NCBI GenBank assembly: GCA_030141605.1
Contig: JAQGDQ010000489.1
Span: 52,501 to 116,500 of the forward strand
Direction of reading: 5' to 3'
DNA length: 64,000 nucleotides
Source: Tubiluchus corallicola
Taxonomy: Eukaryota > Priapulida > Priapulimorpha > Priapulimorphida > Tubiluchidae
Shown here one piece after another: positions 12,401-27,100 of this stretch. A program made the translations under genes and the position numbers. Positions within the stretch are counted from its first letter, which is position 1. Every line of letters starts with the position of its first letter. Below the pieces are notes generated by a model. It ran no database searches, was not told the DNA's origin, and saw only the letters and a list, made by a program, of their open reading frames with translations.

Positions 12401-15400
12401 TACTTCATTATGTATTTGTCTGTGCATTAGAGTGATTTACTAGCAGGATTTTGTTTGGGAACAAGAAAAAATGAACTAGGTAAGGTTCTAGCTTGCTGTT
12501 AAAACTGTTACAATGACAGTAGCTTGAGGTGTTGTCAAGTGTACACAAATACGTTGTTAGTTCACTTAACCTTTGACCTTTTCAGGAGCATCATCAATTG
12601 CTGAAGCTGTGAAAAGGCTTAATGAATTACATGCTGGACTCTGCATTTCAAGATTGATCAACTACGTTCATCGGCTGTAGAAAAGCGGCACACTATCAAC
12701 TTCTGTCAAATGTATAAGAAGTTTTTGCAAAAAAAGTAAATAGTTTTGTGATAATTCCACGCGAACATCAAGCTGCAGAAGTTTGAATTGATTTAAGCAG
12801 TGCACGCTTATCGAAAGCCGTGACGTAATCACAAAAAGTCACGAAGTGCACTAGTTGCACTCCAAGTTCATGTGAATGGCAGCTACTATCGTGCTTGAAA
12901 CTTTCTCTACAGCAGTACTAGGAATTAACTTTACTTTTTATAAACAGTTTTCTTGCAAATATTTTTGTTATGCGTTTCTAAGGTTAAGTGATAACAGTAA
13001 AATAAACCCAATATGCTAAGCGACTTATTCTTTTCTTTAATATGTGCATACTGTTTTATCTGTTACATGTAATTTATACAAAATAAAGGCAAAATGCACT
13101 TACAGGCCATCCTATTCCAGCTGCTAGACCCGAAATATTTTCTATTGATGACTGCGGTCTCATTCTACTTCGATCTCCACCTCCTCGCTTGTGTATCGTA
13201 TTCAGAGCACTCGTGCTGCCAAACTGCCTAGCTGCTCGTGTGATTATCGTTGGTACCTAGAAATATGCATAAAACATACACGGTGCGTTAAATGGCTTAG
13301 CTCAGCAAGGGCGGAACTTTGGCAATCAAAATAATTTTTAGCGTCTGAGTTTCAAAACAAACAAATGAATGAACGAACATAAAGCAAACATGCTCTATTG
13401 GATCATTGGACTTTTTTAGTTAGTTGTCTTGTTATACACGAAGCTATCCTATTTTTAACTTTGAGCTTCTAAGCTATGCCACTTGTTTACTTGCACTCCC
13501 ATTTGTTTACTAGCAATGCCATTTGTTTACTTGCACTGTATTTCGCAGCACAAAACAAATAAAGAGAAGTGAAAAACGTAGAATAGTTTTGTTCAAATAA
13601 AACTTGAAAAATCCAGACATATTTAGCAGATAAATGTAACTACATCAAAATGGAATTTATTGCCGAAAAGTTACGAACAAAACTTAACATTATCAAGGCA
13701 TCTAAAACTAAGAAATTTACCAGAATTTAGAAACAACGTCAAAACATAATTCATTAGTTAATAGACAAAAGACATCTGATATAACATTAACAATTTACCT
13801 TACAGACTACATATCTTGATTGGTATGAAACTATGTAACACTCCACAAACAAACAAACAAACCATTATGTTTGTAGTAACAAAACTGTCAATTTTAGGGA
13901 GCTGACATTTTGTTACCGAATTCCACAAACCACAATTCACTGTTGGTGATTTACAAGCTCAAGTTTACTTCAGCAACGGAGAGTGCACATACTCGTCTTT
14001 CCCGTTTAACCTGCCCCCAACGCATTTCATTTGAAATGCTTCCAGGATTGACAATTGACACCACACAACTTACCGCATGGTCATCGCTGGACGTACGCTT
14101 ATGGTGATGAGAGTCCAGATCAGCTTTTGACATGTACTGAGTCTCCATAGCCTTGATCCGCTTCTTACAGTTGTTCATCTCATCCGCTGTTTTTTCCGAC
14201 GGATTCTTGGCATAATCTTGCCTCAGTTTCTGAAATGATTCACAAAATATCAAATTTTCTAAAACTGAACTTTAGCCTTAGTAACAATCATCGTAAATTC
14301 ATCCTGAATTTTGAGAGATTGGAAACTAGAGCAGGTACTAGAATTCTGTTAGAAGTAGTTATAATTATGATTTGTAAAGATAGAACAGTTATAATTATGA
14401 TTTGTAAAGATAGAACAGTTATAATTATGATTTGTAAAGATAGAACAGTTATAATTATGATTTGTAAAGATAGAACAGTTATAATTATGATTTGTAAAGA
14501 TAGAACAGTTATAATTATGATTTGTAAAGATAGAACAGTTAAAATTTCATTTAAAATTGGTTATAACAGGAGGTTAAGATGTAATGATCTTCACTGTAAT
14601 GATCTGTGTTATGCTTCTCATTAGTGGTGGGTCGAGCGAATCAGTGATCGGCGAACATACAGTGTGGCGTACAGTTGTGATTGGTGAACATACAGTGTGG
14701 CGTACAGTTGTGATTGGTGAACATACATTGTGGCATACAGTTGTGATTGGTGAACATACATTGTGGCGTACAGTTGTGATCGGTGAACATACAGTGTAGT
14801 GTACAGTTGTGATTGGTGAACATACAGTGTGGCGTACAGTTGTGATTGGTGAACATACATTGTGGCATACAGTTGTGATCGGTGAACATACAGTGTAGTG
14901 TACAGTTGTGATTGGTGAACATACAGTGTGGTGTACAGTTGTGATCGGTGAACATACAGTTGTGATCGGTGAACATACCGTGTGGCGTACAATTGTGATC
15001 GGTGAACATACAGTGTGGCATACAATTGTGATCGGTGAACATACAGTGTGGCATACAATTGTGATCGGTGAACAAACAGTGTGGCGTACAGTTGTGATCG
15101 GTGAACATATAGTGTGGCATACAGTTGTGATTGGTGAACATACAGTGTGGTGTACAGTTTTGATCAAATAACATAGTGTGGTGTACAGTTGTGATCGGTG
15201 AACATACAGTGTGGTGTACAGTTTTGATCAATTAACATAGTGTGGTGTACAGTTGTGATCGGTGAACATACAGTGTGGCGTACAGTTGTGATCGGTGAAC
15301 ATACAGTGTGGCGTACAGTTGTGATCAGCGAACATGGTGTGGCATACAGTTGTGATCGGTGAACGAGTTCTGATTGGCTCATCATTAAATTATTGATTGG

Positions 15401-18400
15401 TTCAGTAAACTATTAATAATAATAATTTATTATCTATATAGATGCTTAACAACTAAAAAGTCTAGTATAACTTACAATTACAGATACAGTCATTACAAAA
15501 TTAATCATTCTAAAATAACAAAATTGTACTAACTGTAAATAGTGCTATGAGATTATAAGATCGATTTTAAAAACCATTGTAAAATTGTTGCCAACATTCA
15601 CTACTCTGATGTACAGATAGTGCTGTGATTCACAACGCTGCCTAAACACGCGTGCTTTTTAAAATTTTGTAATGATGGCAATTGACGCATGGCTATTGAG
15701 CTGATCACTCCACAAAAATTTTCCAAATTTATAAGGAAATATGAACAATAAAATATTTAAAACTTGCAGCGAAAGTTTCGAAATGTTTAGCACATTGTAA
15801 TTTACGTATAAAACAGCAACCACATTTTGTCCAACGGTCACTCTCGTGCTCAAAGGGCAGTGGTCAAACGCGCGCAGCAGACTTGAGCATTTCAGTCCGA
15901 CTGCCAAGTTCTATTTCATTCAAGTTGTTTTATTGCGCTACTACTTCACGCCATCGTTACGAATAAATAATGAAGTTTCATCGTTAAAGTTTTGGCGGCA
16001 CTTGTAATACCTTTTGACACGTAAAAAGTAACTGATAAGACAAAATAGTTTAAAAATAACTTTTATGGTAGCAATATCTACGTATTTTGTCCGACTTATG
16101 ATTGATCGGTATCGGTCAACAGCAAAGTTGATTGAATTGTTACCTAAAAATCGGTCCATTACTACTTCTGATAAACGCACTCTCTTTGCACAAGAAAACC
16201 ACGAGCAGCAAAAATGATGCATAAACTTTCTACAATAATTGCAGCAGCAGACATGACACGGTGAATAACTTACCTCAAAATACATTTTTTCATTGTCCAG
16301 CATTAACTTTATGGTAGATATGGTAGAATCAAGTGCCTCCCGCTGCTTCTCCGGCTGTAAATCGTAAAAGAAACTCAATATGAAGAAGTCAGAAGAACGA
16401 ACTTCTAATACAAACCAAAGAACTTTTGAAAAGAAACATAACACTTCGTATCCTGTGGAACTAAATCAGAACTGTATCATAATTAAGTAAGGATGCGCAT
16501 TTCTGAATAGGCCGTTGTTTGGGAACTAAACAAACAGCTTGGAATGATAATCTAAAAACAGAATATTTTAGAACTGAATACTCGTTTCTTTTCAAAACCC
16601 AAGTAAATATGGCAACAAGCAAAACCACTTCTGTGAACTCTCATCTGTGTTACAGTTCCAGGTGGTATCCTCACTAAGGCATGATTTACAAAAAATAAAA
16701 GATGGCAATTTGTTTAGCATCTCATCTAGCAAGATTAATCTTGATATATATATATAAATAAATATATATACCAAGAATATTAATATATAGATAACAAGTG
16801 TCATGCCACCACAATAGAACACAATAAGTAGGCAACTAATGCTTGTGCTCGATACTGGTGGGTAGTTGCAACTTTTTTACCTGTATCTGACATTTACCAT
16901 TGAGATCTTATCGACATTACGTTATTAAAGTTTCGCTGGACACACACAACATGACACGGATCAACGGGACATGACACAATACAGCACAACGAAGGACCAT
17001 AACATAGTACAGCATAGCATAATAGAAAATGAAAGATGAAACAAGATAACGCAGTATGAGACAATACAGACACTTAACATGCAAAAATGATCAAATATTT
17101 ATAAATGCTTAATCACAGCCACTGTAGAATAGCAAAATCATCTATGTGAACGTGTATCAGAGTATTACAGAAATTTAAATTTAAATTTAAAATCTTAAAC
17201 TTCAAAAATAAAAAAAATTAAATGTCAAATATTCAAAGCATATACTTTTCAATTTCACTGCAGCTGTGATTAACACTTATATAAACTTATACTTTACTTA
17301 TATAAACAGTACAAATATGCAAACTCGTAGTCATCTAAATAAACTGCTCACATCAGCAGGCAACGGAGACGTCACTTTATCACTACAAGTACTCGATTGT
17401 CGAATAGGCACTCCTTTGTCATAATGAGATGCAGGTCGCTGTTTGCCATGCTTGTAATGAGGATGAGGGGGTGGTCCAAGCGGTCGGGCACCTAGTGGGT
17501 TTCCCTGGAGTGTCAAAGCCACATGATTACCAGCAGCTGTAAAGTATTAAGCCAAAAAGAATAATGAACAATAATTCTTAACTGCTACAGTGAAAAACAT
17601 GCTATATGATTACTAATTAAAAATTTGATTACAGCCAGTTTTAATAATTAGAAATAGCTGAATGCAAAATGTATGATAAACGTATCAATTACTTAGCAAC
17701 TCGTACATAGCAGATAAATTTGCTCTTAGGAAACAGTAATGACGTATTGAAATCAGTAACTTTATTTTCCAATTCATAGAAATGAGTCGTTTAATATACA
17801 CGCTATTTGTATTATCAGACACTGCAAATTTCGTAAAGATAATTTTTTAAATCGAATATATTTTTTTCAACAAACAAAACTGGCCAAAACCGGTTCGAAG
17901 AGGGGAGAAAAGATGGTATTTTATCGTCGCATTTCAACGTCTTGTTGTATTTAAAATGATAATCCAGAAGATATCAGAACAACTTGCTCATCAGAAATGT
18001 TTCTTAAACAAAAAACCCCAGCAAAAGAAATTACAGAGATTTACACGTAGTTGTCTTGCAATGACGACTGTTTGACTTTATGACCCGCACACAACTTAAT
18101 TTATTAATTATACAAAACTGGCAATAACTCATGTTTCCTGCTATTTTTGTAAACAATGTAACTTTAAATCGCTCTGTGTTTTGATAAATTCACCTCTAGG
18201 CGCCGCCATACTTGATACGCGTACGTGTCGTGTCGTACCACTTTAAAGGAAGACCGGACGATTGTTTTTACTGATTTTAATTTACTGTCCAAAATATATA
18301 TTTTCTTGTCTACAAAAGTTAGCAATTGTTCCTTAAATTTGAATTATTAGCTTAAAAAGTTAATTAACGGCAACAGAACACAGCTATTGCTTACATCAGG

Positions 18401-21052
18401 AAGTAACCACAGTTTGTGCAATAGCAGGCATCTTCCCTTGCACGTCAAGCGTGTTAGCGTAAGTTTTACAGTACTGTTTAAACGCATGATGTCACGAAAA
18501 TGGGCTCTAAGTCACATGACATCAGAAACCTACACAGCAGTTCATGATCACGGTTATCACTGTGCCGCCTTCTATGTGACAAAAAGGTGCCAATCTTAGT
18601 AGATTCACTGAGCCGCGCGTAGGTTTGAAAGTTTAATGAAATTTGAGTATCTGAGGTAATTATTATTTAATCTAACCTTTGATTAAAAACCGAGGTAATT
18701 ATTATTTAATCTAGGCTTTGATTAAAAAAGCCATTGTAGTTTTCAATATTTTAGACCATTCTTTGTTCTGCACCAATGTTGGGACAATTGTCCGGTTTTC
18801 TTCTAACGTAATGGTTCAACTTGTGTCCGATTCGTCTTACAACTATTCGGCTAACACCGATTGTGACCTAATGTCGACGACAACCCGTATAAGCTTAGAA
18901 ACAAATACTAAGCTTTGGCTCTACAACGCCTACAGGCAATTAAGGCAATTTCTCGTGTGAATTATGGATCTAATTAGTCTGACGTTAATTAACGAATTTA
19001 ATTATAATTTGCAGTTTCAGCTGTAATAAAGTGCACGGACTTTAAAATTAGTTTAGCTTTAAAACATAAAACAGCAGCCAGGAGGAATATGAAAATTTGA
19101 AAGAAAATCTCTCAAATGTTTTGCAGCAAGAGGTGATGCGCTTCATACTGACCTTTGACCAGTCGCACTACTTCCAAATGATTGGAGTTCGTCACCAATG
19201 TTCCATTAACCTGAAAAAGGGGCGAATTAAAGTTCATCAATATCCAATTCTCAACGTTACTAATCACAAGATACAGGTTTTAAAGCCAAATGTATTAATT
19301 TTTGCATATAGTAAGTTCTTGTTTATGTTAATGTTTATGTTCTCGTTAATGTGTTCCAGCAGAATGCAGCATTAAAAGCGAAAATGTCGTTAAACAAAGT
19401 CAAGACTTTCATAGAAAATAATGCAAAACAACTGAGATAATCCAGAGACGAAAATTAAAGCTGCTTAAATCATCTAAATTAAATGTTTTATGAGTTTTGT
19501 TCACCATTCTACTGATTAATGTCTTTCTGCTAGCTTGAAAACATCTATCTTTCTTATTAGTACTAGGTAGCAGTTTCACTTTTGTTAACGTTGAAGGCTA
19601 GGCAGCCGTAAAAACAATCACAAAGTCATTGCCTTGCAAAGTCATTGCCAAGCCCTGGAAGACCTTGAGACAATTTCATCTTGGTACTTAGTTCTTGAGC
19701 AGCAGGCTGCAGGCAAAATTCCTTCCATAAAGTTTGCACCGTGGTGCCTTTAACTCAGAGACAAGCCCTGGAAGACCTTCGAGACAATTTCACCTTGGTA
19801 CTTAGTTCTCGAGCTACAGCAACAGGCTGCAGACAAAACTCCTTCCATAAAGTTTGCACCATGGTGCATTTAAATCAAAGACAAGCCCTGGAAGACCTCG
19901 GGACAATTCCACCTTGGTACTTAGTTCTCGAGCTACAGCAACAGGTTGCAGGCTAAGTTCCTTCCATAAAGTTTGCACCATGGTGCATTTAAATCAAAGA
20001 CAAACCCTGGAAGACCTCGGGACAATTTCACCTTGGTACTTAGTTCTCGAGCTACAGCAACAGGTTGCAGGCAAAGTTCCTTCCATAAAGTTTGCACCAT
20101 GGTGCATTTAAATCAGAGACATAAAAATTGCAAATAGATCTCACTTGATGCAAACAGTTAATATTTAATAGTCGGGAAGCAAAAACATTTTAATAATTGT
20201 ACTGTTTTAATTACTAGTGAATTTTTAGAACAGAATAACGCAACATGCGCTGTTTCAGTGTTTCAAATTAGACAAAAATGTTGTTGATAAAATAAAAATA
20301 GGCTTTTGGCAAAGTAAAAAAAGGAAACGTATGTCTTTTAAGTGAAAAAAAGGTGTCAAATGTTCAGCATCGTTAAAACGAACCATTGCTAATTAGGGAG
20401 TCGTTAAGCGAGGACTTACTGCACTTAACTTATTGATCAATCTATTTACTTGTGCAATTTGTGTAACTGTACAGTTATTATGAGTGCCATCTTGAGATGA
20501 GCGATGTATCCAATTGTTCAGAACTGCAAACACCTGCTACCTATCATTCACTACACGGCAGTGATAATAACATAACAGTTTGCTAATCGTTAAATTCAGA
20601 GTAAGGTCTACCTTGATGATACGATCCCCGGTCTGGACACCCGCTTTAGCTGCAGCTCCACCTGTGGAAGAAAATAAAATTTACATAACGTAGTCAAACA
20701 AAAAGTATTGCTGCAATATTTCAGCACTCGTGTGCAACAGTTGCTCTCCTCAGCATCAGAACTACAGTAAGATTAAAACTAAGCTTCGATATTACAAATT
20801 TCAGTCTGAGCTTCATGTATTATGCGAGTGCCCTCTAGCGGCAACTGTTCCGATAGAGTACACATCCATTAATTTTGATAGTTTGCAATCAATTTTTAAC
20901 TACAATAATGCTAATTCTAGCATTGACGCTGTATTACAATTCTACGTATATTACTCTATATGTACATATCATCATCATTTATCCCAGTTACATATATACA
21001 TGCATGCATACATGCATGCATACATACATGCATACATACATGCATATATACA

Positions 21053-21140
<88 letters not shown>

Positions 21141-24100
21141 GCTATTTTTCTAATTTTTTAACCATTTTTAATTTACATTAAAGTATAAGGAAAGCAATTC
21201 TGTGTGGAGGTGTGCGGAGTGCAGAGGTGTGTGGAGTGTGGAGTGAAGAGGTGTGTGGAGTGCGGAGGTGTGGAGTGAAGAGGTGTGTGGAGTGCAGAGG
21301 TGTGTGGAAGTGTGGAGTGAAGAGGCATGTGGAGTGTGGAGTGAAGAGGTGTGTGCAGTGCAGCGGTGTGTGGAGGTGTGGAGTGAAGAGGTACGTAGAG
21401 TGGGGAGTGAAGAGGTGTGTGGAAGTGTGGAGTGAAGAGGCGTGTGGAGTGTGGAGTGAAGAGGTGCGTGGAGGTGTGGAGTGAAGAGGCGTATGGAGTG
21501 TGGAGTGAAGAGGTGTGTGCAGTGCGGAGGTGTGTGGAGGTGTGGAGTGAAGAGGCGTGTGGAGTGTGGAGTGAAGAGGTGCGTGGAGGTGTGGAGTGAA
21601 GAGGCGTATGGAGTGTGGAGTGAAGAGGTGTGTGCAGTGCGGAGGTGTGTGGAGGTGTGGAGTGAAGAGGCGTGTGGAGTGTGGAGTGAAGAGGTGCGTG
21701 GAGGTGTGGAGTGAAGAGGCGTATGGAGTGTGGAGTGAAGAGGTGTGTGCAGTGCGGAGGTGTGTGGAGGTGTGGGTGAAGAGGTACGTGGAGTGTGGAG
21801 TGAAGAGGTGCATGGAGGTGTGGAGTGAAGAGGTGTTTGGAGTGCAGAGGTGTGTGGAGTGAAGAGGTGTGTGCAGTGCGGAGGTGTGTGGAGGTGTGGG
21901 TGAAGAGGTACGTGGAGTGTGGAGTGAAGAGGTGCGTGGAGGTGTGGAGTGAAGAGGTGTTTGGAGTGTGGTGGTGTTTACTTGTCAAGAATTTATAGCC
22001 ACTTGATATTTTCTTTAGCCATCTTGACTAAACTAGTTTTTGGCTAAAGGTTGTATAAGGTGGGCAGGCCCTGTATATGATAACACCTGCTAAAACTGCA
22101 GACTCTGCACTTTGTACTAAAGCATTTTTTAAAGTTCTACGATTGTCGCCACAACATCGATTGTCGCCACAACAGCACACTTTAAGAAAAACACGCCATG
22201 CACTCCAACTTAGCCTATTGAGTAGCTGAGTGTGGTGTACACTTGCGTGATCGTACACACTATTTTACTGATCGCCTGATTGCTACAGCCCAAGCTGTGC
22301 AGTGTTCTGCGGCTATTCCAGAAAAAAAACAACCGATCAGCCAACGAAAGTTAAAGCGTTTTTATCTTTTTTAAGAGGAATTTCTCCTTTAAAATAGAGT
22401 AGACTTGAGGTCGAAGTGTATTAGTGTTGTATCTGGGTAGATGAAATTTTCTGTATTAGCCAATTTCACACAAGTGATACCGTACATCATTACTGTGCAA
22501 ACACTGCAGTTACTGCAAGCTTTTTTAATTTTTTCATTAAAAATCGATCTTTAATTTGTCGAAAGTAAGCGAATGCATTTCGTATATAATTTTGATTGCA
22601 AATCCATTATGTGAGGAGTAGAAACCCCCAAAAATTATCAAATATAATGTAATCATTGCTAAGTGGAAGCAGTTTTTCATGAACCCATGCAAAATGCAGC
22701 AAACGCTTCCCGAAGGAGTTAGTATCACGAAAAGCAGCAGTATATTGATCATTAAACACGAATTTTTGTGTGACCCATTGCAATTAAAACGAAAAACAAA
22801 CGCGAAAAATCGACGTCAAAATCACCTCTGCAATTGATTATTGTAAGAAAATCCAATTAGTCATACGTTCCTGAATTTTTTTAATCACAATTGCCAGCAT
22901 TTTAGCAACTTTGTTTGCACCAAAATTTGCACCGTAGCAGTTTATTCGAACTTGCACCACAATACGCTTCAGCACCATGTCGGCTTATATCAGAACACTG
23001 TTAAACAAAATGACCAAAACTTAAACTTGCAAACTAAACACTGTTCAGAAATTACGTGAAAACGAAAATTATCGACTCTTGTTACACACCTTCCTTGACA
23101 GATTGGACAAACACCGGGTTGTCACCGCTGACAGTCAAACCGTACCCCTGTTCGTCTTTCTGGACGATCACACAACGCTGGATCTGTGGTCCACCTGCAA
23201 ATCATTGTGCAAATTTACATTAAATTACTTACATTACATCCAAGTTATAAATGTAGAAAAATAAGAAACTGCACCACTATGCATACGCACCATGCGCAGA
23301 GATTAAACTGATAACAGGAATCAAACAGACAGCGCAGTTAAAAGATAAACACATAAACTGGCACCCAAATGTAGATACAGTTTAAGTTTATACAACAAAC
23401 AGAAGAATCAAAGTCCTAATAATGATTGACGTAGCTGTACAAATTCTGTCTTACCAAGACTTAATTTTAAAAATGCTTTTCGTTGTAAAATTTAGCGATT
23501 TTAGATGCACAGCTTGAACATTTTGAAAGTAAAATGCACAGAAAACTCTACTATTGTTGTCTAACATTAAAAAGTTGTTTTCAATTTGACACAAAAATAG
23601 GCATGATGTGCCACTCACTATTGTTGGTTTTTGTTCGTCTTTCACGTAATCAAAGTGAAAGTTATTTTATTCTCAATGATGCACAGTAGCATAGAAATGG
23701 TCTAACTATTTACCATTTAGTATGAAAAGAGCTGAAATATGTCAAACCTCCAGTGCAGGTTATACCAATTCTAATACTTTTCTATAATTATTTCTCACTC
23801 ATTTAGCACACAAATATACCTTCATGCTACAAAATTATACATATTTCTTCATATCAGTATGTTATTTCAAACGTGTTACTTCGCATTAGTACGAAGTAAC
23901 AATTTTGATAGTTTTTCACCATGTACTGAATGTCACTATGTCGTACTGAATGTGATAATAACAAAACTTAAAAGAAAAAAACTTCAAAAACTTCAATATT
24001 TTAAAACTGAACTTAACAAGTATGAAGTAACAATTTTGATAGTTTTTCACCATGTACTGAATGTCACTATGTCGTACTGAATGTGATAATAACAAAACTT

Positions 24101-27100
24101 AAAAGAAAAAAACTTCAAAAACTTCAATATTTTAAAACTGAACTTAACAAGTATGAAGTAACAATTTTGATAGTTTTTCACCATGTACTGAATGTCACTA
24201 TGTCGTACTGAATGTGATAATAACAAAACTTAAAAGAAAAAAACTTCAAAGACTTCAATATTTTAAAATTGAACTTACCAATGACATCGGAGCTTTCTGA
24301 GTTTTCCTTTCTGGCCTGTGATATATTGGAAGGTTTAGTATGACCACCGAATCTACAAATGAAAATGCATTTAATGCACCGAGCGTGTCAATAGCGTAAT
24401 CACACTAAACTGTGCTTAAGTGTTGATTTAGCAAATTGTCGACTGCCAAGTCAATTTGCAAACAAACATAACCTGCATAACAAACAGTGCCCATGGTAGC
24501 CACAGAGGTGAAAAAATATGCAGGACTCGTGTGTGACGATTTGCAATTACGGTAATGCTGAGTTTTAGCATCCCACTAAACTTGCATGTAACTGTCCTAA
24601 GTTCAAAAGCATGGCTAGATGTAAAGGTGACTCATTGTTTGTGCTATGATGTCCTCAAGATGATATGGTGCAAAGCGTGCAATACTCTCACATAATCTCA
24701 TGTGGTGGGCATTTCACACATTAAACCGGATGTCAAATACTAGAAATAGAAACCGTTATAGACATACACTTTCCAAAATTTGCTTACGAAATGTTGTTAA
24801 ACTTAAATTTTAAGCAAATGTGTTTTTTACAAATTGCACCCTTACAAAAAGCAAAACTGGGCCTAACCTTAAACTACAGCACAAAAGCAAAACTGGACCT
24901 AACCTTAAACTACAGCACAAAAGCAAAACTGGACCTAACCTTAAACTACAGCACAAAAGCAAAACTGGACCTAACCTTAAACTACAGCACAAAAGCAAAA
25001 CTGGACCTAACCTTAAACTACAGCACAAAAGCAAAACTGGACCTAACCTTAAACTATAACTCAAAACAATCTACTCTATAAAATATTGAAAGAGAACATA
25101 CTATTTTTGCAAGAATGGCTTACGTGAAAGAATTATTACCACAGAAACACATTTGAATTCGCGTCACTAGTTCTCCGCCATTACATACATTTTGCCATGC
25201 ACTAGCTAGATGGATACTAGTGCCTGCATCTATGAAACACGTTGCACAAAAATAGGTGCTGCACCTCACGGTTCAGAGGTGTTCGGTTGTGATGTAGTGC
25301 ACACGTTCGAAAATTCGTGCGTGTGCACAGTGGTAAACTTGAAATTTGAACTTTAAACTCACAATTTACCAAGTTTTTGTATATCATGCTGAATGTTGTA
25401 CAGCAACACTGTACTTCAATTTTCCTTCACAACTGAAATGTTTGTGCTGTGGAAAATTATGTTCGGTTGCGATGTCATACCTAGTTTGCTTCACCCCCTG
25501 TTAATTAAGTTTATAAGCTATTGTTTAATTATAAGAAATGCTTTGACATGATCATGGTTGTTACAATGTATACTTTGACCATACTTCAAAATGGCGTAGG
25601 ATATGAAAAATCATCCTGTTTTCCTTTAACATTACACAAGAAATGAAACCAGATTATACCACAACTAAGAACAATATAAAAAACTATAAATGTGTAAAAT
25701 TTCAATTTCCATTAAGTTAAACAATAACGAAAAACAACGTCTGGCAGCGGGAGGGACAATTTAACTAACAAGCACACCGGCATTAAAAACGTCGGTAACC
25801 TCCTGGCACAAAAAAAACAACACCAGAAGAGTCCATTCTAATTTTAGCGTAAAACAGTTTCTCAAGCAGATACTGGCAAACCACTAGGCTGCCGAAGCCA
25901 ACAGGATGTTATGAAAAAGCCAGGAAGCCCAGTATGAAGGCACACCCGCCTAAGATTGCTATGCCATCTGCCAAATTAATCTGTCCACGTGTACATGTCT
26001 TACTGACCTTACCCTGGCTCAATTATAAACCAACATGTTAAGAGTAACAAACTAGGAGAGAAGAAAAAAGAAGAGATATTACTAAATTTTAACAAGCTCG
26101 AAATTCACTTGTACTATATTCTCATATTAACTGCCAAATGTTTTTTGTCCCTCAACCAAATCGTCTTCAGAACAAAAGCCATGGTAAAATCACTAGATGG
26201 TCACAACCACTAACCCGAGGTCTCGGTACAGACTACAGATGTATGCCGTTCTTATAACAGACTTGCCTCTTCTAACTAAAATAATCTGAACAGCAAAAAA
26301 ATAATCTATATATCCACTCTGACATGGTAAAATAATGAAGGCTTTGCCTTATCTAATTAATGAGTTACTGCACAAAGGCCTATAATAAACATTTTAACCC
26401 TTTCAGTCCCAAATTATTTTTTTAATAAGAAATTTTTTTTTGATTTAGTACTTTTGTTCAGTATGTCCATCTTGCTTACACACAATAATTAATTTTTTAC
26501 CTGTGCACGCATGCTAACTATAGCCTGTATCCCATGGGATACATTGGGAGCATAAAATCTGCTTCATTTTGCAACTGCTGATGATTTTTTAAAGTATTTA
26601 AGAAATTTAGTATGCATGCTATGCTGATCTGTGCAAAGTCACCTCTAAAGTACTGTACCTTGCGCAGTTTTTTATGCTATGTAGATTTTCTAGTTTGCCA
26701 TTTTATCACCATTTTTAGTCTATTGTTATTGGCTTAAATCAAAATAACTATTAACAGATCAAATAACTGTCAGTTTTAAAATTTTATTAATTTTAAATGC
26801 AGAAAATATTCTCGTATCCCACGGGATACAACGGGTATGAAAGGGTTAATAGATGCTAAATTATATGTGACATTATTTCATTGATTTACAATAAATTTTT
26901 TTCCCTCATTCCTGACAAAATCATATATAGAGCTGTAGCATACAATTTCTGCAGCTACGATTACCTTTGCAAGAAACATGCATTAATAAATTATAAATCT
27001 AATATGTCTAAAAGGCTTTTGAAATTATCTATGTAACTAGCTAATTGTTTTGCACTGTTCATCCACCTGCTGCCTGTAATGGACAGCTTCATCTACATTT

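Noticed and set aside
14574-15385. Open frames of up to 197 residues on both strands
   Set aside because: They are translations of a 33-bp minisatellite whose period is a multiple of three; no splice or homology support.
21173-21988. 271-residue Ser/Thr/Pro/His-rich frame, mucin-like at first sight
   Set aside because: It lies entirely in the GTGGAGTG minisatellite, with no start context or neighbouring exon.
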